Made by a program: the position numbers and the translations under genes. Below, in pieces: positions 10,844-21,497 of a DNA stretch of 64,000 bases (position 1 is the first letter of the stretch; every line of letters begins with the position of its first letter). Origin of the DNA: Mycobacterium noviomagense (GTDB taxonomy: Bacteria > Actinomycetota > Actinomycetes > Mycobacteriales > Mycobacteriaceae); NCBI RefSeq assembly GCF_010731635.1, contig NZ_AP022583.1, positions 2,294,001 through 2,358,000 of the forward strand. The letters run 5' to 3'. Under the pieces are notes generated by a model. The model was given only the letters and a program-made list of their open reading frames with translations. It was not told the DNA's origin and searched no databases.

Positions 10844-10903
10844 CTCGACTCTGCGGTTTCGTACGGGACACGCTGGCGCGGTGTACAAATCCGCAGAGTC
10901 GAG
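10844..10903. terminator. long hairpin between convergent hspR and epimerase genes
   Basis: A 21-bp stem with two mismatches: CTCGACTCTGCGG (10844-10856) pairs perfectly with 10891-10903, and the stem continues through GTTTCGTAC against GTACAAATC. The loop is 18 nt (10865-10882). It sits between converging transcripts, so a bidirectional terminator is likely. It lacks a U-tract, as usual in mycobacteria, and might also be a dispersed palindromic repeat. Confidence 0.6.
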
Positions 10904-10915
10904 CCTCGTGAGCCG

Positions 10916-11806
10916 CTAGACGCGGATCGAGAACACCGCGACCGCCGGCTCACCCGGGTTCGCGCTGCGGTAGCCGCCGCGGCGCAGCGCATCGGTGGGC
11001 GCGGCCATCGGCTCGAAGCACACCACTTCTTCACCGGCGGGCGCGAAGATCTGCGCCGCCGGATACCCCTGTTCAAAGTGCACCTCGATGCGACGCCCGC
11101 CGCCGGACACCGCGAACACCGCGCCCTCGGGCACCTCGTCGTAGCCGTCGTCGAACGCCTTGTGTCCCAACGGTTCATGGATCGGTGGTTGTTCCTCGGT
11201 CTCACCGGTCGGTAGGCCGTGGTCGTCGAGGAGAAGATGCCGCAGCCGCGGTGTTTCGATGAGCCATTCGGCGCGCGGTACCCCGGGCAGCTGCAGATAC
11301 GGGTGAAAGCCGAAGCACAGCGGTACGGGCTTGTCGCCGATGGCGGACACCGTGCTGCGGACCGTGAGCGAGCGCTCGGCCAGCGTGACGCGGACTACCA
11401 GCAGATGCGGAAAGGGAAAGCTGGCCAGAAGTGCCGAGTCGGCGGCGAAGTCCAACTCGGCGGTGAGCTCGTTCGCCGACTCCGTCATCACCCGCCAGCT
11501 CGGGTAGCCGGCCAGCAAGCCGTGAAGCGGCAAGCCGTTCGGGTCGGTGCGGACGCCGAACGCATCGGCCGCCAGCGTGATTTCTTCACCGCGGACCGTG
11601 TAGCTGCGTCCGCCGAGCCGATTAGCCCACGGGTAAAGGATCGGGATGCCCATGGTCTTGCCGGCTGCCAGATAGGCATCCAAGCCCGCGCGCTGGCCGA
11701 GTAGCTCGACCCCGGAATCGGTCAGTGAGATACCGATCATGCCGGCGCTGGGTGCATACTGCGCCACCACTGGCGCCGAAGGGTCGCGCAGCGTGACGAT
11801 GTGCAC
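10916..11806 (-). CDS. aldose 1-epimerase family protein (galactose mutarotase-like)
   Basis: A 296-aa protein of the aldose 1-epimerase superfamily. Family landmarks are PILYPWANRLGGRSYTV near residues 55-71 (substrate-pocket Asn-Arg), PLHGLLAGYPSW (catalytic-type His) and CFGFHPYLQL (second His). It interconverts anomers of hexoses or acts as a glucose-6-phosphate 1-epimerase-like enzyme; substrate is not resolved. No signal peptide, so cytoplasmic. GTG at 11804-11806 is the start. It faces hspR convergently and lies 25 bp before the start-to-stop junction with the flavohaemoglobin gene upstream. Confidence 0.8.
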   Translation of the reverse strand: MHIVTLRDPSAPVVAQYAPSAGMIGISLTDSGVELLGQRAGLDAYLAAGKTMGIPILYPWANRLGGRSYTVRGEEITLAADAFGVRTDPNGLPLHGLLAGYPSWRVMTESANELTAELDFAADSALLASFPFPHLLVVRVTLAERSLTVRSTVSAIGDKPVPLCFGFHPYLQLPGVPRAEWLIETPRLRHLLLDDHGLPTGETEEQPPIHEPLGHKAFDDGYDEVPEGAVFAVSGGGRRIEVHFEQGYPAAQIFAPAGEEVVCFEPMAAPTDALRRGGYRSANPGEPAVAVFSIRV

Positions 11807-11831
11807 GACGGCCAGCGTAGTGCCTCGCGAT

Positions 11832-12998
11832 CTAGCTAGAGAGCGGGTCGTGCTGAATGCGCTCTGGCGGTGCGCCTTTCGCGATGAGCGCGGCCTTGGT
11901 GGCGCGCACCATCTCAGGTCCGCCGCAGATCAGGATCTGCCGATCGCTCCAGCTGCCGTACTTGGTCACCACGTCGGGCAGCCGGCCGGTCTGGCGCACG
12001 TGCAACCCGCGCGGCGGCGTGACGTCGGGATAGTCGCTGGCCCAGGCCGGGTCACCGGTGTACTCCGACACCGGCGAGACCGACAGCCACGGATTGTGCG
12101 ATGCGATCTGCCACAGTGTCGGCAGGTCGTAGAGCTCGCATGGATAGCGGGCGCCGAAGAACAGGTGCACCCGCGGGTTTTCGGCCCAGCGGGCGAGGTC
12201 CATGATGATCGAGCGCATCGGGGCCAGCCCGGTGCTGCCGGCCACCATCAGCACGTCACCGCCGTCGCGGTCGACCTGCAACCCGCCGTGCGGGTTAGAC
12301 AGCCGCCAGCGGTCTCCGGGCCGCGTTTCGCCGACGATCGCGGTGCTGACCAGGCCGCCCGGAACGGCCCGGACATGGAATTCGATGGCGCCGCTCTCGT
12401 CGGGTGGGATGGCCGGGGTCAGGTAGCGCCAGCGCCGCGGGCACTGCGGGATCGAGGCGTGCACGTACTGGCCGGGGTGGTAGGGCAGCGGCCGGTCCAG
12501 TTGCAGCCGCACCACCGCCAGATCACGCGACACTCGCAGGTGCTCGATCACCGTGCCGTCCCACCAGGCGGGGCCATGGTCGGCGTCGGCGGCACCGCTC
12601 ATCACGCCGGTGATCAGGTTCAGCGATTGGCGGGCGGCCTCGTCGACGGCATCGGTCCACTCGTCGGCCAGATCGCTGCGCAGCGTCGCATACAGCGCCT
12701 GACGCAGCGTCTCGTAATGCGCTTCGGTGACGCCGTATTTGCGGTGGTCTTTTCCCAGCTGGGCCAAGAACTGCACCGGCTCCTGTGCGCGCTGGGCCAC
12801 CAGCTCGCCGTACACCCAGTTCAGGGCGTGCGCGAATGCGGCGCGCTGACCGGCCATATCGGGCGGGAACTTGTCCCGCAGTGAGATGTCGAGGGCAAAC
12901 CAGCGGGTGTAGAAGCGACGAACCAATTCGTCGCCCGAGGCGCCTTCGTCAAACGCGGCATGCAAAACCCGCAGCGCATCCCGGTCTTCTAGGCCCAC
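11832..12998 (-). CDS. type II flavohaemoglobin-like protein (globin + FAD/NAD reductase)
   Basis: A 388-aa two-domain protein. The N-terminal ~140 residues are a globin with the proximal-His region LGKDHRKYGV. The rest is a ferredoxin-NADP reductase-like module with the FAD segment PGQYVHASIPQCPRRWRYLT, in which the usual RxYS is replaced, and the nucleotide motif GSTGLAPMRSI. This matches Rv0385 of M. tuberculosis, a type II flavohaemoglobin reported to oxidise D-lactate rather than act as a classical NO dioxygenase. GTG 12996-12998 is the start. The gene lies between core genes in the same place relative to clpB as in M. tuberculosis. Confidence 0.85.
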   Translation of the reverse strand: MGLEDRDALRVLHAAFDEGASGDELVRRFYTRWFALDISLRDKFPPDMAGQRAAFAHALNWVYGELVAQRAQEPVQFLAQLGKDHRKYGVTEAHYETLRQALYATLRSDLADEWTDAVDEAARQSLNLITGVMSGAADADHGPAWWDGTVIEHLRVSRDLAVVRLQLDRPLPYHPGQYVHASIPQCPRRWRYLTPAIPPDESGAIEFHVRAVPGGLVSTAIVGETRPGDRWRLSNPHGGLQVDRDGGDVLMVAGSTGLAPMRSIIMDLARWAENPRVHLFFGARYPCELYDLPTLWQIASHNPWLSVSPVSEYTGDPAWASDYPDVTPPRGLHVRQTGRLPDVVTKYGSWSDRQILICGGPEMVRATKAALIAKGAPPERIQHDPLSS

Positions 12999-13068
12999 GG
13001 GCGACGATTTTAGAGGCCCGAGCGGGCCGCCCCGAGATCGCGAACAGCGGGCTCGGGCTGCCGGCGCG

Positions 13069-13740
13069 CTATAGGGCGTGGATCCCCTTGTACAACACCA
13101 GCAACCCGATCAGCACGAAGATGCCGGCGATCAGTGCGGCGTGGTGGCGCTCCATCCACTCCTTGAGCCGGGCCAGCGGATCGTCGAGACGGTGACCTGC
13201 GCCCGCGTAGGCCAGTATCGGGACTACGACTGTCGAGGCGGCCACGGCCACGAAGATCGCCGCGGGGATCCACGCGCGCGTGACGCCCAGCCCTGCGCTG
13301 CCGATCGCCAATCCCGCCGCCGCGCAGACGAACAACACCTCGGGCCGCACGATGGCCAACACCAGCCCCGTCACTGCTGCCCGAGCGGGAGTGAGGTTGG
13401 TCATCGACCGCATCCAGCCGGGTGTCTGGGTGTGGCGCTGGCGGGTCAGCCACCGGATGGCACCGAACACGATCAGCGCCGCGCCTACGCCGATGCGCAG
13501 CCACGACGCCCACGTCGGGGGCGACTTGTGCAGGCTGCCGAGTAGGCCTGAAACCGCGACGAAGATCGCGGTCAGGGCAACCAGCGCCGTCAGCCACCCG
13601 GCCAGGAAGGCGAGGCTGCCGGCCCGCGCCCGCGGCGTCTGCAACACCAGTACGGCCGGGATGACCGAAAGGGGGGAGAGGGCGATGACGAGCGCGAGGG
13701 AAACGAGCCCGGTCAGCGCCGAACCCCAGCTGGCTGCCAC
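13069..13740 (-). CDS. GAP/Sap-family membrane protein (LysE-like, six helices)
   Basis: A 223-aa integral membrane protein with about six hydrophobic segments, of the Sap (sulfolipid-1-addressing protein) / GAP family, which are LysE-like transporters associated with glycolipid or peptidolipid export in mycobacteria. Function here is inferred. The reading frame extends further upstream, but GTG 13738-13740 is preferred: TACGGT lies six bases before it (13747-13752), a leaderless promoter, and longer starts would cross the divergent arsR promoter. It shares the operator at 13767-13786 with arsR, so the two may be regulated together. Confidence 0.72.
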   Translation of the reverse strand: MAASWGSALTGLVSLALVIALSPLSVIPAVLVLQTPRARAGSLAFLAGWLTALVALTAIFVAVSGLLGSLHKSPPTWASWLRIGVGAALIVFGAIRWLTRQRHTQTPGWMRSMTNLTPARAAVTGLVLAIVRPEVLFVCAAAGLAIGSAGLGVTRAWIPAAIFVAVAASTVVVPILAYAGAGHRLDDPLARLKEWMERHHAALIAGIFVLIGLLVLYKGIHAL

Positions 13741-13746
13741 GCGAGA

Positions 13747-13791
13747 ACCGTAGCCGATGGTTTGACAGGTAGGAAAAATCCTACCTAATAT
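13747..13791. promoter_or_regulatory. divergent arsR / GAP-family promoters with ArsR operator
   Basis: Toward arsR: TTGACA (13762-13767), 18-bp spacer, TAATAT (13786-13791), then seven bases to ATG 13799. A perfect inverted repeat AGGTAGGA-AAAA-TCCTACCT (13767-13786) fills the spacer. On the other strand, TACGGT (13747-13752) lies six bases before GTG 13740. A repressor on the inverted repeat would block both promoters. Confidence 0.75.
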
Positions 13792-13798
13792 GACCGGT

Positions 13799-14137
13799 AT
13801 GCCTCTGCGCGCCAAGGCCAGCCGGACCGACGCCGTCTTCGCGGCGCTGGCCAACCCGACCCGCCGCGACATCCTCGACATGTTGCTCGGCGGCGAGCGC
13901 ACTGTGATCAAGATCGCCGAGCGCTTCGATATGGCCCGGCCCAGCATCTCGGAACACCTCAAGGTATTGCGGGACTGCGGCTTGGTCGCCGAGGACAAAC
14001 AGGGCAGGTTTCGGCGCTACCGCGTCAATGCCGAACCGCTGCAGGAGATTTCGACGTGGCTTAGCCCCTATGAACGGTTCTGGCGCGAGCGGCTGGCCGC
14101 GCTGGGTGAGGTGCTCGACGAGATGGAGGATGCATGA
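13799..14137 (+). CDS. ArsR-family transcriptional repressor
   Basis: A 112-aa winged-helix regulator: ALANPTRRDILDMLLGGE is the ArsR signature, and the recognition helix region reads DMARPSISEHLKVLRDCGLV. No cysteine cluster of the ELCVCDL type is present, so it is not an obvious arsenic or metal sensor; it belongs to the ArsR-AHSA1 pairs in which the co-factor is unknown. ATG 13799 is preferred over 13790 because the -10 hexamer TAATAT ends seven bases before it. The stop overlaps the next gene by ATGA. Confidence 0.9.
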   Translation: MPLRAKASRTDAVFAALANPTRRDILDMLLGGERTVIKIAERFDMARPSISEHLKVLRDCGLVAEDKQGRFRRYRVNAEPLQEISTWLSPYERFWRERLAALGEVLDEMEDA

Positions 14138-14577
14138 CCCGCGCCGACGCCACGATCATCGAGGTCGACCAGTTCTATCCGCATCCACCCGAGCGGGTGT
14201 GGCGGGCATTGACCACACCGGAGCTGATGGCGCGCTGGCTGATGGAACCGGATGGCTTCGAGCCGGTGGTCGGCATCCGCTTCACGTTCCGCGGCCAGCC
14301 GATGCCCTCGGTCGGCTTTTCCGGTGAGGTCGCGTGCGAGGTTCTTGCCGTGGCGCCGGGTCAACAGCTGGCGATGAGCTGGGCCGACGCGCGCTCCGAC
14401 AAGCCGGCGACCTGGGTGGTGACCTGGAGCTTGCACCCAGAGGGGCATGGCACCCGGGTCATCTTGCGCCACACCGGTTTCGATCCCGACGACGACGTCC
14501 AGCAACGAGCACGGACCGTCGTGGGCAACGGATGGATCCGTATCGCGGCCCGACTCGGCGACGTCCTGGGCGACTAG
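14134..14577 (+). CDS. SRPBCC / AHSA1-domain protein
   Basis: A 147-aa START-like protein of the Activator of Hsp90 ATPase homologue 1 group (FYPHPPERVWRALTTPELMARWLME at the N-terminus, ending in a C-terminal amphipathic helix GWIRIAARLGDVL). These domains form a helix-grip hydrophobic pocket and are very often encoded with an ArsR regulator, as here, with ATGA overlap; ligand and reaction are unknown. The stop overlaps the convergent small gene by 4 nt. Confidence 0.85.
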   Translation: MTRADATIIEVDQFYPHPPERVWRALTTPELMARWLMEPDGFEPVVGIRFTFRGQPMPSVGFSGEVACEVLAVAPGQQLAMSWADARSDKPATWVVTWSLHPEGHGTRVILRHTGFDPDDDVQQRARTVVGNGWIRIAARLGDVLGD

Positions 14578-14879
14578 CCTTTCCGGCGCAGCGTCCAGGC
14601 CGGCACCCAATGTGTGACGGTTTTGCTCTTCGATCCGTAGGCCACCGGGTAGGTCACCAGCCCCCACCAATCGCCCTGCTCGCAGATGCCCCAGCAGGTC
14701 AGTCGGCCCTCGACGACCTTGTGCAGTTGCAGACCGTTGGGGTGATAGCGGCCCGAGCGGTGCGGCTCGCGGGGGAAGAGCACGGTGAGGTCGACCAGCA
14801 CCGTGATCGGTGGACGCACGACCCGAAACGGGCTGCGGACCGGCTGCCCGTTGTAGCCGATCGACGCCAGCTGGCCCAT
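14574..14879 (-). CDS. conserved-looking small protein of unknown function
   Basis: A 101-aa protein that I do not recognise. It is beta-rich in appearance, with several Trp/Tyr residues (CWGICEQGDWWGLVTYPVAYG) and no signal peptide or membrane helix. Codon usage matches its neighbours. The frame fills the space between the AHSA1 gene and the clpB regulatory region, ending in a 4-nt convergent overlap, which supports it being real. Confidence 0.6.
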   Translation of the reverse strand: MGQLASIGYNGQPVRSPFRVVRPPITVLVDLTVLFPREPHRSGRYHPNGLQLHKVVEGRLTCWGICEQGDWWGLVTYPVAYGSKSKTVTHWVPAWTLRRKG

Positions 14880-14962
14880 TCATCGATCATACGTTCGAAT
14901 ACGATGCCAGGCTGCTGTATGGCACATCGGCGCCCGCGCTAGGACCGCTGAAATTCGCTAGA

Positions 14963-14996
14963 GTTGAGCGGAACAGACTCAACCTTGACGGCGTTG
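14963..14996 (+). promoter_or_regulatory. clpB promoter: HAIR overlapping an ECF -35 element
   Basis: The HAIR-like repeat GTTGAGC-N7-ACTCAAC (14963-14983) matches consensus at 11 of 14 positions. Its spacer begins with GGAACA (14970-14975), which with CGTTG (14992-14996) and a 16-bp gap forms a SigH/SigE-type promoter identical in layout to that of dnaK. HspR bound to the HAIR would cover the -35 element. Confidence 0.72.
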
Positions 14997-15039
14997 AACA
15001 TCGCGACAAGCATTTTTGAGATACCCGAACGGAGGTGTC

Positions 15040-17586
<2,547 letters not shown>

Positions 17587-17591
17587 TTTCG

Positions 17592-17660
17592 CCCCGCGAG
17601 CAGACGCAAAAGCCCCCATTTCCAACGAAATTGGGGGCTTTTGTGTCTGCTCGCGAGGGG
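17592..17660 (+). terminator. strong intrinsic-type hairpin after clpB
   Basis: A stem of about 27 bp: CCCCGCGAGCAGACGC... (17592-17616) pairs with GGGGGCTTTTGTGTCTGCTC... (17633-17660) with one mismatch and small bulges, closing on a short loop around CCAACG. It separates clpB from ttfA. Confidence 0.85.
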
Positions 17661-17734
17661 ATTGTACGCGCGGACTAGCAAACCTTAATTTGGTTGTGAC
17701 CTGCTCACATTCCCGGATCTGGGCTAACAGCAGA

Positions 17735-17740
17735 TACGCT
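17735..17740 (+). promoter_or_regulatory. leaderless -10 of ttfA
   Basis: TACGCT followed by seven bases and ATG 17748. No Shine-Dalgarno is seen, so the transcript probably starts at the ATG. This fixes the start used for ttfA. Confidence 0.55.
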
Positions 17741-17747
17741 AGCCGGG

Positions 17748-18584
17748 ATGGTCCCCCTGTGGTTCACCCTGTCCGCGCTGTGCTTTGTCGGCGCGGCGGT
17801 GCTGCTGTACGTCGACATCGATCGACGGCGCGGACGCAGCAGGCGGCGCAGGTCGTGGGCGCGCTCACACGGCTTCGACTACGAACCGGAGAACAGCGAA
17901 CTGCCCCAGCGCTGGAAGCGCGGGGTGATGTCGACGGTCGGTGAGATCCCGGCCCGCAACGTCGTGCTTGGCCAGATCCGCGGCGAGGCGGTGTACATCT
18001 TCGACCTCGAAGAAGTCGCCACTGTCATCGCGCTGCACCGCAAGGTGGGCACCAGCGTCGTCGTCGACCTGCGGCTCAAGGGTCTCAAAGAGCCCCGGGA
18101 GAGCGACATTTGGCTGCTGGGAGCGATCGGGCCGCGGATGGTGTACTCCACCAACCTCGACGCCGCCCGCCGGGCCTGCGACCGGCGCATGGTCACCTTC
18201 GCGCACACCGCGCCGGATTGCGCCGAGATCATGTGGAACGAGCAGAACTGGACCTTGGTGAGCATGCCGGTCACCAGCGGCCGGGCCGAATGGGACGAGG
18301 GCCTGCGCACCGTGCGCCAGTTCAACGACTTGCTGCGGGTGTTGCCGCCGGTGCCGCAGGAAGTGTCGAAGCCCGCACCCCGCCGTAACGCGGCGCCGAG
18401 CCGCCCGCTGGCCCCGGCCGGCCGTGCCGAGTTGCCGCCGCGGCGCGGTGACACCGTGCCCCCACCTGATGCGGTTCGCCGCGCACCGGCCGACCCGGGC
18501 CGCCCGGACACGGGACGCGCGGCGCCCACCCAGCGCCCGCCCACCGGACGCAACGGTCAGCAGGCGCCGCACTACCAGCGGTGA
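17748..18584 (+). CDS. ttfA: trehalose monomycolate transport factor TtfA
   Basis: A 278-aa protein with one N-terminal membrane helix (about 3-22), then a cytoplasmic domain (RSWARSHGFDYEPENSELPQ...) and a Pro/Arg-rich disordered tail from about residue 205. Size, layout and position next to clpB match Rv0383c/MSMEG_0736, shown to be an essential partner of MmpL3 in moving trehalose monomycolate to the cell envelope at the poles. The tail is basic and low-complexity. Likely leaderless. Heads a run of co-directional genes (SDR, pyrE, secreted protein, rRNA/tRNA methyltransferase). Confidence 0.85.
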   Translation: MVPLWFTLSALCFVGAAVLLYVDIDRRRGRSRRRRSWARSHGFDYEPENSELPQRWKRGVMSTVGEIPARNVVLGQIRGEAVYIFDLEEVATVIALHRKVGTSVVVDLRLKGLKEPRESDIWLLGAIGPRMVYSTNLDAARRACDRRMVTFAHTAPDCAEIMWNEQNWTLVSMPVTSGRAEWDEGLRTVRQFNDLLRVLPPVPQEVSKPAPRRNAAPSRPLAPAGRAELPPRRGDTVPPPDAVRRAPADPGRPDTGRAAPTQRPPTGRNGQQAPHYQR

Positions 18585-18613
18585 CGGCTCCGGGCCTGCG
18601 TTGTCGCCTTCGC

Positions 18614-18619
18614 TACGCT
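18614..18619 (+). promoter_or_regulatory. leaderless -10 of the SDR gene at 18627
   Basis: TACGCT followed by seven bases and ATG 18627, the same geometry as at ttfA, inside the 42-bp gap after ttfA. Confidence 0.5.
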
Positions 18620-18626
18620 GTCGGTC

Positions 18627-19403
18627 ATGCCCCGCCCTGTCGCCCTGATCACCGGACCGACGTCTGGAATCGGCGCCGGGTATGCGCGCCGCTATGCGGC
18701 CGACGGCTTCGACCTGGTGCTGGTCGCCCGCGACACCGCCCGGCTGACGCAACTGAGCGCCGAATTGCGCGACGAAGCCCGTTGCGGCGTCGAGGTTTTG
18801 GCCGCTGACCTAGCCGATGCCGCCGATCGCGGCAAGGTCGCCGACCGGCTGGCCGCCGGGGTGCGGGTGCTGGTGAACAACGCCGGCTTCGGCACGTCCG
18901 GCGAGTTCTGGACCGCCGATCCCGACCTGCTGCAAGCACAGCTGGACGTGAACGTGACCGCGGTGATGCAGCTGACGCGCGCCGCGCTGCCGCCCATGCT
19001 CGACGCCGGGGTGGGCACCGTGATCAACGTCGCCAGTGTCGCCGGGTTGCTGTCGGGCCGCGGATCGACGTACTCGGCGTCGAAGGCGTGGGTGGTGTCG
19101 TTCACCGAAGGGCTGGCCGGCGGGCTGAAAGGCACCGGCGTCGGCGTGCACGCGGTGTGCCCTGGATACGTGCGCACCGAATTTCATTCCCGGGCCGGGA
19201 TCGACATGGAGTCGCTGCCGTCGTTCATGTGGCTCTCGGTCGACGACGTGATCCGGGAAAGCCTGGCCGACATCGCCCGCGGAAAGGTGCTCAGCATCCC
19301 CGGCGCGCAGTACAAGGCGCTGGTTGGTGCCGTACGGATCATGCCGCGAACCCTGGCGCGGGCCGCTGTGAACGCGATGGGCCGGGGACGTGGGCGCACC
19401 TGA
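18627..19403 (+). CDS. short-chain dehydrogenase/reductase
   Basis: A 258-aa classical SDR: cofactor motif ITGPTSGIGAGYA at about 8-20, NNAG at about 90, and the catalytic Ser...Tyr-x-x-x-Lys as SVAGLL...YSASK. The C-terminal third is unusually basic and ends RGRGRT. The family oxidises or reduces alcohols/ketones with NAD(P); substrate unknown. It overlaps pyrE by 14 nt, so it is probably co-transcribed with it. Confidence 0.85.
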   Translation: MPRPVALITGPTSGIGAGYARRYAADGFDLVLVARDTARLTQLSAELRDEARCGVEVLAADLADAADRGKVADRLAAGVRVLVNNAGFGTSGEFWTADPDLLQAQLDVNVTAVMQLTRAALPPMLDAGVGTVINVASVAGLLSGRGSTYSASKAWVVSFTEGLAGGLKGTGVGVHAVCPGYVRTEFHSRAGIDMESLPSFMWLSVDDVIRESLADIARGKVLSIPGAQYKALVGAVRIMPRTLARAAVNAMGRGRGRT

Positions 19404-19944
19404 CCTGACCGTCACCGACCGCGAGGAGTTGGCCGAGCTGGTGCGCCGGCTTTCGGTGCGGCGTGGCAACTTCACGCTGTCCTCGGGGAAGCAAGCCGAC
19501 TACTACGTCGACCTGCGCCGCGCCACCTTGCACCACCGCGCCGCCCCGCTGATCGGCCGGCTGATGCGCGAACTCACCGCCGATTGGGACTACGCCGCGG
19601 TCGGCGGCCTGACGTTGGGCGCCGATCCGGTCGCCACCGCCGTCATGCACGCGCCCGGCCGACCGATCGACGCGTTCGTGGTTCGCAAATCGGTGAAAAC
19701 CCATGGCATGCAACGACTTATCGAAGGCGCCGACGTCTCCGGGCTGCGGGTGCTGGTGGTTGAGGACACCAGCACCACCGGCGCGTCGGCGCTGACCGCG
19801 GTGCGCGCGGTCCGCGACGCCGGCGGCCAAGTGGTCGGGGTGGCCACGGTGGTCGACCGTTCCACCGGCGCGGCCGAAGCCATCGAAGCCGAGGGCTTGC
19901 CCTACCGCAGCCTGCTGGGTCTGGCGGATCTGGGACTGGCCTAG
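19390..19944 (+). CDS. pyrE: orotate phosphoribosyltransferase PyrE
   Basis: A 184-aa phosphoribosyltransferase that joins orotate to PRPP to make orotidine 5'-monophosphate in pyrimidine synthesis. The PRPP-binding signature is VLVVEDTSTTGAS at about residues 118-130, and the N-terminal FTLSSGKQADYYVDLRRATL is typical of PyrE. GTG 19390 overlaps the SDR gene. It lies in the same neighbourhood as in M. tuberculosis (Rv0382c beside Rv0383c). Confidence 0.95.
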   Translation: MGAPDLTVTDREELAELVRRLSVRRGNFTLSSGKQADYYVDLRRATLHHRAAPLIGRLMRELTADWDYAAVGGLTLGADPVATAVMHAPGRPIDAFVVRKSVKTHGMQRLIEGADVSGLRVLVVEDTSTTGASALTAVRAVRDAGGQVVGVATVVDRSTGAAEAIEAEGLPYRSLLGLADLGLA

Positions 19945-19952
19945 AGAGCGTC

Positions 19953-20843
19953 GTGCGGGCTGTCACTGCGGTGTTGACGACGCTGGTCGTGGCGTGGACG
20001 GCGGCCTGCTCGAGCGCGAACCACCGGATCTACCGCGCGCCGACCGCGCGGCTGGGGGAGTCGCTGGTGGTGCTGGGCTGGAACATGTCGGTGTCCAACC
20101 TGCGCTGGAACGCCGACTACGTTCTGGTCGATGTCGATGCCGCACCGACTGACCCGTCGGCGCCGCACGCCAAACCCGACGACATCCGGTTCGGGCTCTA
20201 CGGCGCATTGGCGCACCCGATGGAGGCCACCGGTGTCGGTAGCTGCGAGCACGTGAAAAATGTTGTCGTGCAATCGTTGTCGACGCCCACGCCTGACCGG
20301 ATCACCGGCACGGTATGTCTGGGTCCGCTGACGGATCGCAGCGCTGTGCGCGGCGTGTACACCTACTCGCCCCGCGAGCGGCTCCCCGGCACCGCAGCGG
20401 CTTATCCGGCGGCGTTTCCGATGGGCATGCTGCCGACCACCCAGAACGACACCGGCCTGGTGGTCAAGACCACCAGTGTGTCGGCCTGGCGCGCCGACGG
20501 CACACAGCTCAGCCAGGCGTCGCTCGGTGATCCCGGGGTCTTCACCGGCAGCGGCTACATGCTGCTGGGGTTGACGGTCGACGCGGTCGCCGCCCGCTAC
20601 CGCGACGACTCCGCCGCCCGCGGCGGCCCGATGATGCTGGTCGTCGCGCCCACCCTGCCCAGCCCGGGGCTGGGCCCGGCCTGCGCGGCCTACGGGGCGT
20701 CGGTGCTGATCCTGCCCGAGGCGTCGCTGGACGCGGTGCACGTCAGCCCGTCGCTGTGCACCCAGGGCGAGATCAACCAGGCGGTGCTGTATGCCACGGT
20801 GTCGGTGGTAGGCACCCATGCCGCAGTCTGGACCGTCAAATGA
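19953..20843 (+). CDS. exported protein, possible lipoprotein (Rv0381c-like)
   Basis: A 296-aa protein with an N-terminal signal sequence (about 1-18) ending in WTAAC. The Cys could be a lipobox, but the -3 residue is Thr, so lipidation is uncertain. The remainder is a beta-rich extracytoplasmic domain with two more Cys pairs. Function unknown. Position between pyrE and the TrmH-like gene matches Rv0381c of M. tuberculosis. Its stop overlaps the next start by ATGA. Confidence 0.75.
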   Translation: MRAVTAVLTTLVVAWTAACSSANHRIYRAPTARLGESLVVLGWNMSVSNLRWNADYVLVDVDAAPTDPSAPHAKPDDIRFGLYGALAHPMEATGVGSCEHVKNVVVQSLSTPTPDRITGTVCLGPLTDRSAVRGVYTYSPRERLPGTAAAYPAAFPMGMLPTTQNDTGLVVKTTSVSAWRADGTQLSQASLGDPGVFTGSGYMLLGLTVDAVAARYRDDSAARGGPMMLVVAPTLPSPGLGPACAAYGASVLILPEASLDAVHVSPSLCTQGEINQAVLYATVSVVGTHAAVWTVK

Positions 20844-21484
20844 CCGACCCGGGCCCCACCGAGTGGGGCGTACCGGCCAGCGGCGTCGGCCCGTGGGAAG
20901 GTCCGCTGCCGAGCGACCCTCGCTACGACCCGGCGCTGTTGCGCGAGGGTGACACCCGCAACGTCGTCGACGCCTACCGGTACTGGACGCGCGAGGCGAT
21001 CATCGCCGACATCGACAAGCGCCGGCACCCGCTGCACATCGCGATCGAGAACTTCGGCCACGACGCCAATATCGGCGCGGTGGTGCGCACCGCCAACGCG
21101 TTCGCGGTCGACACCGTGCACATCGTCGGCCGGCGGCGCTGGAATCGCCGCGGCGCCATGGTCACCGACCGCTATCAACGGCTGTGCCACCACGACACCA
21201 CCGCCGAGCTGATGGACTTCGCAGCGCACGCGGGGCTGACCGTCGTCGCCGTCGACAACATTCCCGGCGCTGCCCGCCTAGAGCAGACCGCGCTGCCGCG
21301 GCAGTGTCTGCTGGTGTTCGGACAGGAAGGCCCGGGGATCACCGACGACGCGAAAGCGGCTGCGGCGCTGACGGTATCGATCGCTCAATTCGGCTCGACC
21401 CGCAGTATCAACGTGGCCGTCGCCGCCGGAATCGCAATGCACGCCTGGATCGTCCAGCACGGAAATTTCTCCCGCGCGTGGTAG
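20840..21484 (+). CDS. TrmH/SpoU-family RNA 2'-O-methyltransferase
   Basis: A 214-aa SPOUT methyltransferase. Motif 1 is the ENFGHDANIGAVVRTANAF segment (N and R catalytic region), motif 2 LVFGQEGPGI and motif 3 VSIAQFGSTRSINVAVAAGI, which form the knotted SAM pocket. It methylates a ribose in tRNA or rRNA; the exact nucleotide is not deducible. The true start is ATG 20840 within the upstream stop (ATGA), not an upstream in-frame ATG. Corresponds to Rv0380c. Confidence 0.88.
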   Translation: MTDPGPTEWGVPASGVGPWEGPLPSDPRYDPALLREGDTRNVVDAYRYWTREAIIADIDKRRHPLHIAIENFGHDANIGAVVRTANAFAVDTVHIVGRRRWNRRGAMVTDRYQRLCHHDTTAELMDFAAHAGLTVVAVDNIPGAARLEQTALPRQCLLVFGQEGPGITDDAKAAAALTVSIAQFGSTRSINVAVAAGIAMHAWIVQHGNFSRAW

Positions 21485-21497
21485 GGCGCTGGTGTCC

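Noticed and set aside
13069..13998. 309-aa version of the GAP-family gene starting upstream
   Set aside because: The extension crosses the divergent arsR promoter and start and has shadow-frame composition; GTG 13740 has its own -10.
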